This document shows positions 35,881 to 43,031 of a stretch of DNA of 64,000 bases, piece by piece (position 1 is the first letter of the stretch; the number at the start of each line of letters is the position of its first letter). Origin of the DNA: Sphingobium sp052327305. GTDB taxonomy: Bacteria; Pseudomonadota; Alphaproteobacteria; Sphingomonadales; Sphingomonadaceae. Under the pieces are notes generated by a model. That model ran no database searches. It saw only the letters and a list, made by a program, of their open reading frames with translations, and was not told the origin of the DNA. The position numbers and the translations under genes are program-made. The DNA is taken from positions 1,116,001 to 1,180,000 of the forward strand of contig NZ_CP182486.1 in NCBI RefSeq assembly GCF_052327305.1, read 5' to 3'.

Positions 35881-36851
35881 GACATAGTTCCTTCAGTCAG
35901 GGGCGACCAGGCAGGGGCAGCGGTACGCACGGCACTCCTAAGCGTGGCAGATCGTGCGCGGGGGTTGGCGGCCAGTTCGGCTGGGCCGGCGCGCACGGCA
36001 CGAGCGGGTTTTTGAAAGCTCGGAGTCCGTTGAGCGACGGGCGAAGGGCGATGGCGCGATCCGCCCGCCTCCTGCCCGCTGCGCGCGCGCAGGAAGCTCT
36101 TGACGATCCGGTCCTCGAGACTGTGGAAGGTGATGACCGCGAGGCGACCGCCTTCGCGCAGCATCTGCTCGGCCGCTTCAAGGCCGTGCTCCAGCGCGTC
36201 CAGTTCGCGATTTACATGAATACGGACGGCCTGAAACGTGCGCGTCGCGGGATCGGTCTTGTCACCCGGACGGCGGCCAAGCGCACGGTGAACCGCAGCC
36301 GCCAGATCGTGGGTCGTCGCCAGCGGGCGCGCGGCCACGATTGCGCGGGCAACGCGGCGCGCTCTCGGCTCCTCGCCATAACGATGAATGACGTCGGCAA
36401 TCGCCTCTTCAGGCGCATTATTGAGAAAGTCCGCGGCGCTCTCGCCCTCGCCGCTCATGCGCATGTCGAGCGGCCCGTTGTTCCGGATCGAAAATCCGTA
36501 CTCAGCGCGATCGAGCTGCATGGAGGATGTGCCGATATCCAACAGCACCCCGTCCACCGCTTCGATCCCCTCGGCACGGAGCAGGCTGGTCATGTCCGCG
36601 AAATTCCCGCGCAGGAGCCTGATGGCCCCAGCGCTCGACGCGACGATATCCTGCCCCTCCGCAAGAGCGCGCGGATCCTGATCGATCGCAACGACTTGCG
36701 CGCCGCGTGCAGCCATGGCGCGACTATGGCCGCCGGCACCGAAGGTGCCGTCGACATGACGCTCGCCGGGGCGAATATCGAGCGCGTCCAGCGTCTCGTC
36801 GAGCAGCACGGAAACATGCGGCGTGGCGGTAGGGGCAGAGAGAGCGCTCAT
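35877..36851 (-). CDS. rsmH: 16S rRNA (cytosine1402-N4)-methyltransferase RsmH
   Basis: 324 residues; methylates C1402 of 16S rRNA. Signatures: HVSVLLDETLDAL, SAM-binding VDGTFGAGGHSRAM, GVLLDIGTSSMQLD, RGFSIRN-type YGFSIRNNGPLDMRM and VITFHSLEDRIVKSFLR. ATGA overlap with mraZ; second gene of the dcw cluster as usual. Confidence 0.97.
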   Translation of the reverse strand: MSALSAPTATPHVSVLLDETLDALDIRPGERHVDGTFGAGGHSRAMAARGAQVVAIDQDPRALAEGQDIVASSAGAIRLLRGNFADMTSLLRAEGIEAVDGVLLDIGTSSMQLDRAEYGFSIRNNGPLDMRMSGEGESAADFLNNAPEEAIADVIHRYGEEPRARRVARAIVAARPLATTHDLAAAVHRALGRRPGDKTDPATRTFQAVRIHVNRELDALEHGLEAAEQMLREGGRLAVITFHSLEDRIVKSFLRARSGQEAGGSRHRPSPVAQRTPSFQKPARAVRAGPAELAANPRARSATLRSAVRTAAPAWSPLTEGTMS

Positions 36852-37351
36852 GCCGCGCCACCACTCGCGCGGCGCGCCTGAACCTCGACGAGGAAATCCT
36901 CGGCCTCGGCCCGCACCATGCGGTGGAGCCCTGCTTCATCCAGCAAGTCCTCAGGCGCCCAAATGCGCATGACCGTGCCGCTGCCCTCGACAGCAATGGC
37001 ATCGGTGATCCGGGTGAACCGCGTCATCCGCTCGGGCAGAGAAAAGCGGCCGGCGCTATCGATCGACACGGGAAAAACGGCGCTGTTGTAACGAGCGATC
37101 TTGTCCGCGAGGGCAAAGTCCTCGCCGCGCGCATCAGCGTTCTCGAACTGCTTGTTCAGGCGGGCGTGCACTGTTGACAGATAGAGTTCGTCGAACGCCT
37201 CGATCATCGGGCGATCGTCATCGAGACGAAGGAAGATCTTCTTCACGTCTTCCCGCCCGTTGAAGTAAGTATTGCGCAGCGTCGCAGGCAACGAGAAGCG
37301 TCCCTTCCCGTCGAGAAAGCTTGTCGCAAAGCTGACAAATTCCTGGGACAA
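36848..37351 (-). CDS. mraZ: Transcriptional regulator MraZ
   Basis: First dcw gene; a nucleoid-associated regulator that binds its own upstream repeats. About 167 residues from a TTG at 37351 with GGAGTCGAGG upstream; an in-frame GTG at 37393 has no ribosome site. Two AbrB-like halves are seen in DGKGRFSLPATLR and DSAGRFSLPERM, the paired loops of the MraZ fold. Upstream are three TGGGA repeats at 10-nt spacing, the known MraZ-box form. Start choice is the weak point. Confidence 0.93.
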   Translation of the reverse strand: MSQEFVSFATSFLDGKGRFSLPATLRNTYFNGREDVKKIFLRLDDDRPMIEAFDELYLSTVHARLNKQFENADARGEDFALADKIARYNSAVFPVSIDSAGRFSLPERMTRFTRITDAIAVEGSGTVMRIWAPEDLLDEAGLHRMVRAEAEDFLVEVQARRASGGAA

Positions 37352-37490
37352 CCCGCCTCGACTCCCTGCGCCGGACGCAATGCCTCTCCTCACCGGCCGC
37401 GCATGCGCGTCGGATCATGGCTCTTGGAAAAGCAGAAACGCCCTGACGACTTTTCCTATCAGCGCGGACGCCTCTAGAAAAGCAAATTTT

Positions 37491-37520
37491 TGGGAGGAGT
37501 TGGGAAAACCTGGGAAGGAA
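37491..37520. promoter_or_regulatory. MraZ box: three TGGGA repeats at 10-nt spacing
   Basis: TGGGA at 37491, 37501 and 37511, each followed by a 5-nt spacer, matches the MraZ operator described in E. coli (TGGGN repeats with 5-nt spacers). They read on the plus strand, opposite to mraZ transcription, about 140-170 bp before its start. A further CGGGA-TGGGA-N5-TGGGA set lies at 37615-37634, in the 3' end of the upstream gene. Confidence 0.75.
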
Positions 37521-37557
37521 ACCTCTTGTTAACCGTGATACCCACCCAGAATCTCGC

Positions 37558-37594
37558 TATATACCTTTTCTGTTCCTCCTATGATCTAAATCAT
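37558..37594 (-). promoter_or_regulatory. FNR/FixK-like palindrome with adjacent TATATA
   Basis: ATGATCTAAATCAT (37581-37594) matches the FNR/FixK half-site pattern TTGAT-N4-ATCAA at 8 of 10 positions. On the minus strand a TATATA (37563-37558) follows 17 nt on, placing the palindrome near -37 of a potential start. Inference from pattern only. Confidence 0.4.
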
Positions 37595-37604
37595 GTTCAC
37601 CTTC

Positions 37605-38870
37605 TCAGGGATGCCGGGATGGGAGGACATGGGAAAGCCATTTACGGACAACCAGAGATGCCGTGATGATCGCGATCATTAAAATGGCAGCAAGCAGCCC
37701 CTCCATGTTACTCTTATCACTGATTATCCATGATATTTTCGAAAACTTGGAAGCAGACGCTCCGAGTCGGCGGTCGACGAAGGAGACAGCATCGCTGATC
37801 CAGTCCATCTCGCGGGCCGGATGGGCAGGAGCGAGCGTCCACAACTCCGCCTCGATAAAGTCGGCATCCGCCACCAGTGCCGCCTGTCCGCGCCCCACCC
37901 GGCAGGATGCGATCAAATCGCCTTCGTTCAACCGGCAATCCGCTGTCCCGCCGGGAACGCGTGCAAAGCTGGACGCACCGGCAAGATTGAGAAGAGTGCC
38001 ATCCCGGAGCAGCCTTCGTTCCAGCACTGGTCGATCCGTTGTCATGTCAGTCGCTTCCAGCCTCAGCCCCCAATGAGTGAAGAGCGGGTCCAGCAGACTT
38101 GTGACCGGCGGACGGCGCGGATGTCCCAGCGACCGTGCATCGGGCCACAGCAGAAATGGGTCCGCGAGGATGAGCGCATCTCCACCGGCCCGCACCCACG
38201 CGTCGAGCATGACCAGTTCGCGCGGCTGGAGAAGGCGTGGCTGCACCAGAAGCAGAGAGCGGGCATCAGAGAGAGCGGACGGCTCCAGCGCATCGATCGG
38301 GACCAGCGTTCGTCGCGCTGCCAGCGCATGCCAGAACGGCGCACGATCGCCCACGGACGCAAGCGATTGGCCGAGCTCCCCCTGCGCCTGGCGGACATCC
38401 GCACCGACGAGCGGCACCCCTGACAAAATCTTGGTTGGCCGATCATGCCGCACGCCGGGTCCCTCCACCCAGTGGAGCAGGGTCGGCGTGGCTCCGGCGA
38501 TCATGATCGCGCTCGCCATGGCGATCGTCCGTCGCCGGAAGGACGCTCTGGCGACAAGACTTACCACTGCGACCAGCAAGACCAACGCCAGTGCGTGGCC
38601 GAGCGGGAAGAAACTTCCGGCATTGAAGGAGAAGGCCAGCGGAGGGGCGACGAGCAGCGCCGGACTAAGGATAACAAGCGACGCGCTTTGCTTTGCGCCG
38701 ATGCGGTGGAGATAGCCTGTCATCACTGCGAGGGTCGCCAGCGCAGGCCAGAGCCAGTGGAGCGGATCGATCTGCCCGGTGCGCCATGCACCAACACACA
38801 TGCCAATGACGAGCGAGAGAAGAGCCAGCCCTGCCAGGATGAGCGGCGCGGCCCGCGCGTGCGGCGTCAC
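37605..38870 (-). CDS. GldG-like / DUF4350-type membrane protein
   Basis: 421 residues. About four N-terminal membrane segments (~8-130), then a ~250-residue periplasmic-type domain, then a C-terminal TM (~392-412, LLAAILMIAIITASLVV). The middle resembles GldG/ABC_transp_aux and DUF4350 domains (LVQPRLLQPRELVMLDAWVR, GGDALILADPFLLWPDA), which have a Rossmann-like fold. Exact role unknown. GTG start overlapping the upstream gene as GTGA. It lies just upstream of the mraZ regulatory region, and its last codons carry TGGGA repeats on the other strand. Confidence 0.7.
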   Translation of the reverse strand: MTPHARAAPLILAGLALLSLVIGMCVGAWRTGQIDPLHWLWPALATLAVMTGYLHRIGAKQSASLVILSPALLVAPPLAFSFNAGSFFPLGHALALVLLVAVVSLVARASFRRRTIAMASAIMIAGATPTLLHWVEGPGVRHDRPTKILSGVPLVGADVRQAQGELGQSLASVGDRAPFWHALAARRTLVPIDALEPSALSDARSLLLVQPRLLQPRELVMLDAWVRAGGDALILADPFLLWPDARSLGHPRRPPVTSLLDPLFTHWGLRLEATDMTTDRPVLERRLLRDGTLLNLAGASSFARVPGGTADCRLNEGDLIASCRVGRGQAALVADADFIEAELWTLAPAHPAREMDWISDAVSFVDRRLGASASKFSKISWIISDKSNMEGLLAAILMIAIITASLVVRKWLSHVLPSRHP

Positions 38871-39274
38871 CGCTGCGGCTGGGATTGCTGCTGTTGTTGT
38901 TGTTGCGCCTTCCGGGGATCGCGATCCATGGGAGTGGTCAGGCGGGGATCTGGCTCAAGATCCGGAACCGCCGGCGGCGCGGTTAGCGAAGGGTCACTAC
39001 TCGGGGTGACGCCCAGATCGGCCAGCGGCTCGTTGGGAATGACTGCCGGGCTGATTATGGCATTATTGGATGGCGCATCGGCAATCGCTGCCCCCTCCTT
39101 CGACATCGCCAGCCCTGAATCGTCGACGCGGGCATTGCGGGTCATGAGACTAGCAAGGCCGATGATCGCGAGGACACCCAAAAGTCCGGCAAGGCCGACT
39201 TGCACGCGCTGGACCATCTCTCGCGTGGTATCCAGCACCTTCGTCTGCGCCATTGGGACCGACTGTCTCGCCAT
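38867..39274 (-). CDS. Membrane-anchored protein with C-terminal poly-Gln tail
   Basis: 135 residues: one TM (~27-46, VGLAGLLGVLAIIGLASLM), then a Pro/Asp/Ser-rich disordered part ending in seven consecutive Gln encoded by a CAA/CAG microsatellite (around 38880-38906), then SQPQR. No family recognised. It lies 7 bp after the cysteine synthase and overlaps the GldG-like gene by 4 nt, so the three form one transcript. The triplet repeat is prone to length change. Confidence 0.72.
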   Translation of the reverse strand: MARQSVPMAQTKVLDTTREMVQRVQVGLAGLLGVLAIIGLASLMTRNARVDDSGLAMSKEGAAIADAPSNNAIISPAVIPNEPLADLGVTPSSDPSLTAPPAVPDLEPDPRLTTPMDRDPRKAQQQQQQQSQPQR

Positions 39275-39281
39275 ACCCCTC

Positions 39282-40271
39282 TTAATCGACCAGCCAGGGG
39301 AACGGCGTCAAGCCCTTCGCCACCAGCCATTCACGATTGTATAGTGTCGAAAGATAGCGGAAGCCCGTGTCGCACAAGATCGTCGCCACCCGGCTTCCCG
39401 GACCCAGCTTGCGACCCAGCGCGACCGCGCCGGCGATGTTGATACCGCTCGAAAGACCGAGGCAAAGACCTTCTTCGGCGAGCAGACGCGCGACCCACTC
39501 CAGCCCTTCTTCATCGGAAATGCGGAACTGGGTGTCGATCGGCGCGCCTTCCAGATTGGCGGTAATCCGCCCCTGGCCAATGCCTTCCGCAACGGAGCTG
39601 CCCTCCGCCTTGAGCTCGCCATGCGCGTAATAGTTGTAGAGCGCCGCGCCATAGGGATCGGTAAGCGCGATCGTGATCGCCTCGTCTCTGGCCTTGAGGC
39701 CCAGACCGACACCAGCGATCGTTCCCCCCGTACCGGCTGCACAGGTAAACCCGTCGATACGGCCGTCCATCTGCGCCCAGATCTCCTCGGCAGTCCCCAC
39801 GATGTGCGCCTTGCGGTTGGCGATATTGTCGAACTGGTTGGCCCAGATCGCGCCTTCGGTTTCCTCCGCGATACGGCGGCTGGTGTGGACGAAATGGCCG
39901 GGATTGGCATAGGGCGCAGCGGGAACAGTGACGAGTTCGGCGCCAAGCGCACGCAACGTGTCCATCTTTTCGCGGCTCTGGGTCTCCGGCATGACAATGA
40001 TCGTGCGGTAGCCCAGCGCATTGGCGACAAGAGCAAGACCGATACCAGTGTTGCCTGCGGTTCCTTCCACGATGATCCCGCCCGGCTGAAGCAGTCCCTT
40101 TTCCTCTGCATCGCGCACGATGAAGAGGGCAGCGCGATCCTTCACGGAGGCGCCGGGATTCATGAATTCGCACTTGCCGTAAATGTCACAGCCAGCCGCT
40201 TCCGACGGGCTTTTCAGGCGCACAAGCGGGGTGTTGCCGATAAGAGAGAGCGTATCGGGAAAAATTGTCAT
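39282..40271 (-). CDS. cysK: Cysteine synthase (O-acetylserine sulfhydrylase type)
   Basis: 329-residue PLP enzyme of the cysteine synthase/cystathionine beta-synthase family, normal length. The PLP lysine lies in NPGASVKDRAA, the substrate loop is EGTAGNTGIGLAL, the phosphate cradle GTGGTIAGV, and the C-terminus has CDTGFRYLSTLYN. Makes cysteine from O-acetylserine and sulfide; a related beta-replacement activity cannot be excluded. First gene of a three-gene operon. A structured 383-bp region lies upstream. Confidence 0.92.
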   Translation of the reverse strand: MTIFPDTLSLIGNTPLVRLKSPSEAAGCDIYGKCEFMNPGASVKDRAALFIVRDAEEKGLLQPGGIIVEGTAGNTGIGLALVANALGYRTIIVMPETQSREKMDTLRALGAELVTVPAAPYANPGHFVHTSRRIAEETEGAIWANQFDNIANRKAHIVGTAEEIWAQMDGRIDGFTCAAGTGGTIAGVGLGLKARDEAITIALTDPYGAALYNYYAHGELKAEGSSVAEGIGQGRITANLEGAPIDTQFRISDEEGLEWVARLLAEEGLCLGLSSGINIAGAVALGRKLGPGSRVATILCDTGFRYLSTLYNREWLVAKGLTPFPWLVD

Positions 40272-40400
40272 GCTCCTCGCCTAGGACGGCGGAGGCCGCT
40301 CGGCAAGCAAGGAGAATTTGGCATGGCCGAGGAGCGGCTTGCCAATAGGAGGACAAAGCAATGGCGTGGGCACCTACAGGGACTGTACCGGACGGCGCTC

Positions 40401-40433
40401 GTTGCGGCCCTTTTCGCAACCGCAAATTTTTTT
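40401..40433 (+). terminator. Intrinsic terminator-like hairpin with U7 tract
   Basis: GTTGCG (40401-40406) pairs with CGCAAC (40415-40420); an alternative TTGCGG/CCGCAA pairing (40402-40407, 40420-40425) is also possible. Seven T follow (40427-40433). It lies 40 bp into the short frame that begins at 40361, like an attenuator. Confidence 0.5.
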
Positions 40434-40517
40434 CGCCCGTGAAGGAACTTTCCAGCCCAGCGTTCATTTTCGCAACACGGATAGCAGTTTTGCCCCCCGC
40501 TCTGGCTATCCACATTA

Positions 40518-40558
40518 GGCCCGGAACGCGAATCCCCCAAGCAGCCGCGTTCCGGGCC
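40518..40558. repeat. Perfect 13-bp inverted repeat
   Basis: GGCCCGGAACGCG (40518-40530) and CGCGTTCCGGGCC (40546-40558) are exactly complementary around a 15-nt loop. On the plus strand ATTTTGTG follows. Could be a terminator, an RNA structural element or a binding site. No annotated transcript explains it. Confidence 0.55.
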
Positions 40559-40593
40559 ATTTTGTGTCCGGCGGACATTCAGCATGAACGAAT

Positions 40594-40619
40594 GGAACGG
40601 TTTTGAGCCGGTCGACGTT
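40594..40619 (+). promoter_or_regulatory. EcfG (general stress sigma factor) promoter, GGAAC-N17-CGTT
   Basis: GGAAC (40594-40598) and CGTT (40616-40619) with exactly 17 nt between. Matches the alphaproteobacterial EcfG consensus and lies 36 bp before the entericidin-type gene. Sigma-factor use is inferred. Confidence 0.8.
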
Positions 40620-40654
40620 TTCGCAGTCCAGAATATCTTGCTGGAGAAGCGAAA

Positions 40655-40783
40655 ATGAAAAAGCTCACGACGACAGCTCTTGTCTCCAGCCTTTTGCTCG
40701 CGCTTGCCGCCTGCAACACGGTTGAAGGCGCCGGACGCGACGTAAAAAGCGCGGGTCAGGCCATCGAGAATTCAGCGCAATAG
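40655..40783 (+). CDS. Entericidin-family small lipoprotein (42 aa)
   Basis: 42 residues. Starts MKKLTTTALVSSLLLALAAC: a signal peptide ending in the lipobox LAAC, cysteine at position 20. The mature 23 residues (NTVEGAGRDVKSAGQAIENS) have the entericidin A/B pattern NT..G.G.D....G.AI... An EcfG-type promoter (40594-40619) lies just upstream, fitting stress-induced expression as known for entericidins. In E. coli the ecnA/ecnB pair acts as an antidote/toxin pair; only one such gene is here. CTGGAGAAGCG precedes the ATG. Confidence 0.9.
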   Translation: MKKLTTTALVSSLLLALAACNTVEGAGRDVKSAGQAIENSAQ

Positions 40784-40787
40784 AACA

Positions 40788-40808
40788 CCGAACCGGTCTA
40801 CGGTTCGG
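40788..40808 (+). terminator. Hairpin after the entericidin gene
   Basis: CCGAACCG (40788-40795) and CGGTTCGG (40801-40808) form a perfect 8-bp stem with a GTCTA loop, 4 bp after the stop codon. No T tract. It also lies 4 bp beyond the tatC stop, so it may serve both strands. Confidence 0.55.
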
Positions 40809-40812
40809 CGCA

Positions 40813-41613
40813 TCAGGCAGGGCTATCCCCCGCCTGGTGCGTTTGCGCGTCTTCCGCCGCTTTGTCCTTCGCGTCGCGTCGGTCGGTGAACCAGATCGCG
40901 ATAAGCGCAATTTCGTAGAGAAGGATCAGCGGGATCGCGAGCATAAGCTGTGACACCACGTCAGGCGGTGTGAGCACGGCGGCCAGCGCAACGGCTGCGA
41001 CGATCATGTAACGACGCACACTGACAAGCTGCGCGCGCGAGACGATGCCGGCCCGGTTCAGCAGCATGATGAGGACGGGCAGCAGAAAGCTGATCCCGAA
41101 TGCGAGAATGAACTGCATCACGAGACTGAGATAGCTGTCAGTGCTGGGCAACGCCTCTACATCGAGACCACCCGCATCCCCCTGGAAACCCAGGAAGAAG
41201 TGGAACGCGGTGGGCATCACCACATAATAAGCGAGCGCGGCGCCCATGATGAACAGCATGGGGGTCGCCAGCAGGAAGGGCAGCAGTGCCCGTTTCTCTT
41301 TCGCGTAGAGGCCAGGCGCCACGAACATCCACAGCTGATTGGCGATTATGGGGAAGGAGCAAAAGAACGCCCCGAAGAGCGCAACCTTCAGCTGGACGAA
41401 AAAGGCTTCGTAAAGTTTGGTATAGACCAGCCGGCCGCCGCCATCGCCAAAGGCTTCCTTCAGCGGATGAACGAGAAACGCAAAGAGCTTGTCCGAAAAA
41501 TAGAAGCAGACCGCGCCCGACAGGAACAGCGCCCATACACAGATAATCAGTCGCTTGCGCAGCTCGATCAGATGGTCGAGCAGCGGCGCCTTGGTCTCGT
41601 CTATGTCCCTCAC
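40813..41613 (-). CDS. tatC: Sec-independent protein translocase TatC
   Basis: 266-residue inner-membrane core receptor of the twin-arginine pathway. Six membrane segments. Signature elements: MRDIDETKAPLLDHLIELRKRL at the N-terminus (first 20 residues conserved in TatC), FVAPGLYAKEKRALLPF and ALAAVLTPPDVVSQLMLA. GTG start overlapping the tatB stop (GTGA). Last gene of the argS-to-tatC operon. Confidence 0.97.
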   Translation of the reverse strand: MRDIDETKAPLLDHLIELRKRLIICVWALFLSGAVCFYFSDKLFAFLVHPLKEAFGDGGGRLVYTKLYEAFFVQLKVALFGAFFCSFPIIANQLWMFVAPGLYAKEKRALLPFLLATPMLFIMGAALAYYVVMPTAFHFFLGFQGDAGGLDVEALPSTDSYLSLVMQFILAFGISFLLPVLIMLLNRAGIVSRAQLVSVRRYMIVAAVALAAVLTPPDVVSQLMLAIPLILLYEIALIAIWFTDRRDAKDKAAEDAQTHQAGDSPA

Positions 41614-42035
41614 GCCTTTGCCTCACGAGATGCCTGCTCCGGGGCATCAGCATGATCGGCATCATCGCTCACTGGAGCATCGACAGCCGGACCGGATATG
41701 GCCGCCCCCTGCTCCGCGACTTCCGCGCTTATGTTCGCTGTCGACTCATCCGACCCATCAGGTGCGGGCAGCGCCGCCTGTGTGGCGTCGGACTGGTCCT
41801 GCGGATGCTCGGCCATGATCCGCGCATTCTCCGCGGCCCATTTCTTCTCCAGCTCTTCGAGCTCGGCCTCCCGAATCATCGCATCGAGGCCGGAGCGGAA
41901 GTGACGTGTCATAGCCCGCCCCTTCCCGATGATCTGGCCCAGCTTGTATAGAGCGCGCGGCAAATCCTTGGGGCCGATCACCACCACGGCCACCACTATG
42001 ATGAGCAGCAGCTCGGTCGAATCAACACCAAACAT
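41610..42035 (-). CDS. tatB: Sec-independent protein translocase TatB
   Basis: 141 residues: an N-terminal TM with the TatB glutamate (MFGVDSTELLLIIVVAVVVI), the GPKDLPRALYKLGQ hinge and an amphipathic helix, then a Glu-rich helix and an acidic Ala-rich disordered tail. Forms the substrate-binding complex with TatC. 29 bp after tatA, overlapping tatC by 4 nt. Confidence 0.95.
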   Translation of the reverse strand: MFGVDSTELLLIIVVAVVVIGPKDLPRALYKLGQIIGKGRAMTRHFRSGLDAMIREAELEELEKKWAAENARIMAEHPQDQSDATQAALPAPDGSDESTANISAEVAEQGAAISGPAVDAPVSDDADHADAPEQASREAKA

Positions 42036-42064
42036 GTGTTCTCAGCCGCGTGACCGTCGCGCGC

Positions 42065-42307
42065 TCAGCCGTCGAGCTTCTGTTCGTCGCGGACCGCAGC
42101 CTGATCGATCGTGCCGGCAGACTGCTTCTCGATCCGAGGCGCGGGCTTGGCGCGCGCGACATCCTCGTCATCGTCGGCCAGACCTTTTTTGAAGCTCTTG
42201 ATGCCTTTTGCCACGTCGCCCATCAGCGAAGAAACGCGGCCGCCGCCAAACAGCAGCACAACCACGAGGACAAGCACGATCCAGTGCAGGGGGGAACCGA
42301 AACCCAT
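42065..42307 (-). CDS. tatA: Sec-independent protein translocase TatA
   Basis: 80 residues: short TM (WIVLVLVVVLLFGGGRV), an FGGG hinge in place of the usual FG, then an amphipathic helix (VAKGIKSFKKGLADDDEDV) and an acidic/basic tail. Polymerises to form the translocation pore. First of tatABC, 121 bp after scpB. Confidence 0.96.
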   Translation of the reverse strand: MGFGSPLHWIVLVLVVVLLFGGGRVSSLMGDVAKGIKSFKKGLADDDEDVARAKPAPRIEKQSAGTIDQAAVRDEQKLDG

Positions 42308-42428
42308 TGAAACAACTCCTATGACACGGCCTATCTAGAGCATTTACGGGACAAGTGGGAACCGCTTTTTCAGGCCAGCCAACATCTTCTGTCGAAGATG
42401 CCTGCTCTCGCACCGCGCCCAGCGGCAT

Positions 42429-43031
42429 TCACAGCTCCCCTCCGTCCTCATCATTGCTCTCGCCGTCGCCCTTCGGCGTCAAAGCTTGCGTTTCCATGAC
42501 AAGATCGACCGGATCCAGCAGGCCTGCCGCGCGAAGATCATCGATACCAGGCAAATCCCGCAGACTGGAAAGCCCAAAATGGGTGAGAAATTCGGTGGTG
42601 GTCGCATAGATCAGTGGACGGCCGGGGACTTCGCGGCGTCCTGCCGGGCGAATCCAGCCCGCCTCTATCAGGACATCAAGCATCCCCTTGGCCACGGCGA
42701 CACCGCGAATCGCCTCGATCTCGGCCCGACTCACGGGTTCATGATAGGCAATGATCGCCAGCGTCTCAATCGCCGCGCGGGAGAGCTTGCGCGGTTCCTC
42801 GCGCTCGCGGCGCAGAATGTGCGCGAGATCGGCAGCCGTCTGGAAATGCCACCGCCCCCCTCGCTCGACCAGCTCGAAGCCCCGGCCTGCATAGCTATCC
42901 GCCATGGCAGTCAGCGCAGGCAGCACGCTGCCCTCAATGCCGGCGTGTCGCGCAATCTCGGCTGGGGTCAGCGGCTCGGCCGCGGCGAAAAGGACGGCCT
43001 CGATGATGCGCCAGTCTTCCTCGAACATCAC
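42429..43031 (-). CDS. scpB: Segregation and condensation protein ScpB
   Basis: 200 residues. Winged-helix protein that binds ScpA and completes the SMC complex. Typical sequence: RIIEAVLFAAAEPLTPAEIA, LSRAAIETLAIIAYHEPVSR, IEAIRGVAV, then FLTHFGLSSLRDLPG. Ends in a Gly/Asp/Glu tail. ATGA overlap with scpA. SMC itself is at the left edge of the window. Confidence 0.96.
   Translation of the reverse strand: MMFEEDWRIIEAVLFAAAEPLTPAEIARHAGIEGSVLPALTAMADSYAGRGFELVERGGRWHFQTAADLAHILRREREEPRKLSRAAIETLAIIAYHEPVSRAEIEAIRGVAVAKGMLDVLIEAGWIRPAGRREVPGRPLIYATTTEFLTHFGLSSLRDLPGIDDLRAAGLLDPVDLVMETQALTPKGDGESNDEDGGEL

Larger units (their letters stand above)
40272..40654. other. Structured intergenic region between cysK and the entericidin gene
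   Basis: 383 bp with several perfect inverted repeats: GGCAAGC/GCTTGCC (40302-40308, 40337-40343), GTTGCG/CGCAAC followed by seven T (40401-40433), GGATAGC/GCTATCC (40479-40485, 40505-40511) and a 13-bp pair GGCCCGGAACGCG/CGCGTTCCGGGCC (40518-40530, 40546-40558). On the plus strand an AGGAGG (40347-40352) precedes ATG at 40361 and opens an 81-codon frame of no recognisable family. An EcfG promoter lies at its right end. Confidence 0.5.

Noticed and set aside
40441..40463. GGAAC...CGTT near 40444 as another EcfG promoter
   Set aside because: The spacer is 12 nt, outside the 16-17 nt required.
40506..40514. DnaA-box-like CTATCCACA
   Set aside because: A single 8/9 match, inside an inverted-repeat arm; no cluster and no replication gene nearby.
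40361..40606. 81-codon plus-strand frame with perfect AGGAGG
   Set aside because: Not listed as a gene because the sequence has no family sense and is crossed by a U7 hairpin and a 13-bp inverted repeat; kept as part of the intergenic finding.
40809..40841. Hairpin CGCATCAGGC/GCCTGGTGCG as a terminator
   Set aside because: Mostly inside tatC coding sequence; weak T tract; probably coincidental or part of the convergent end.
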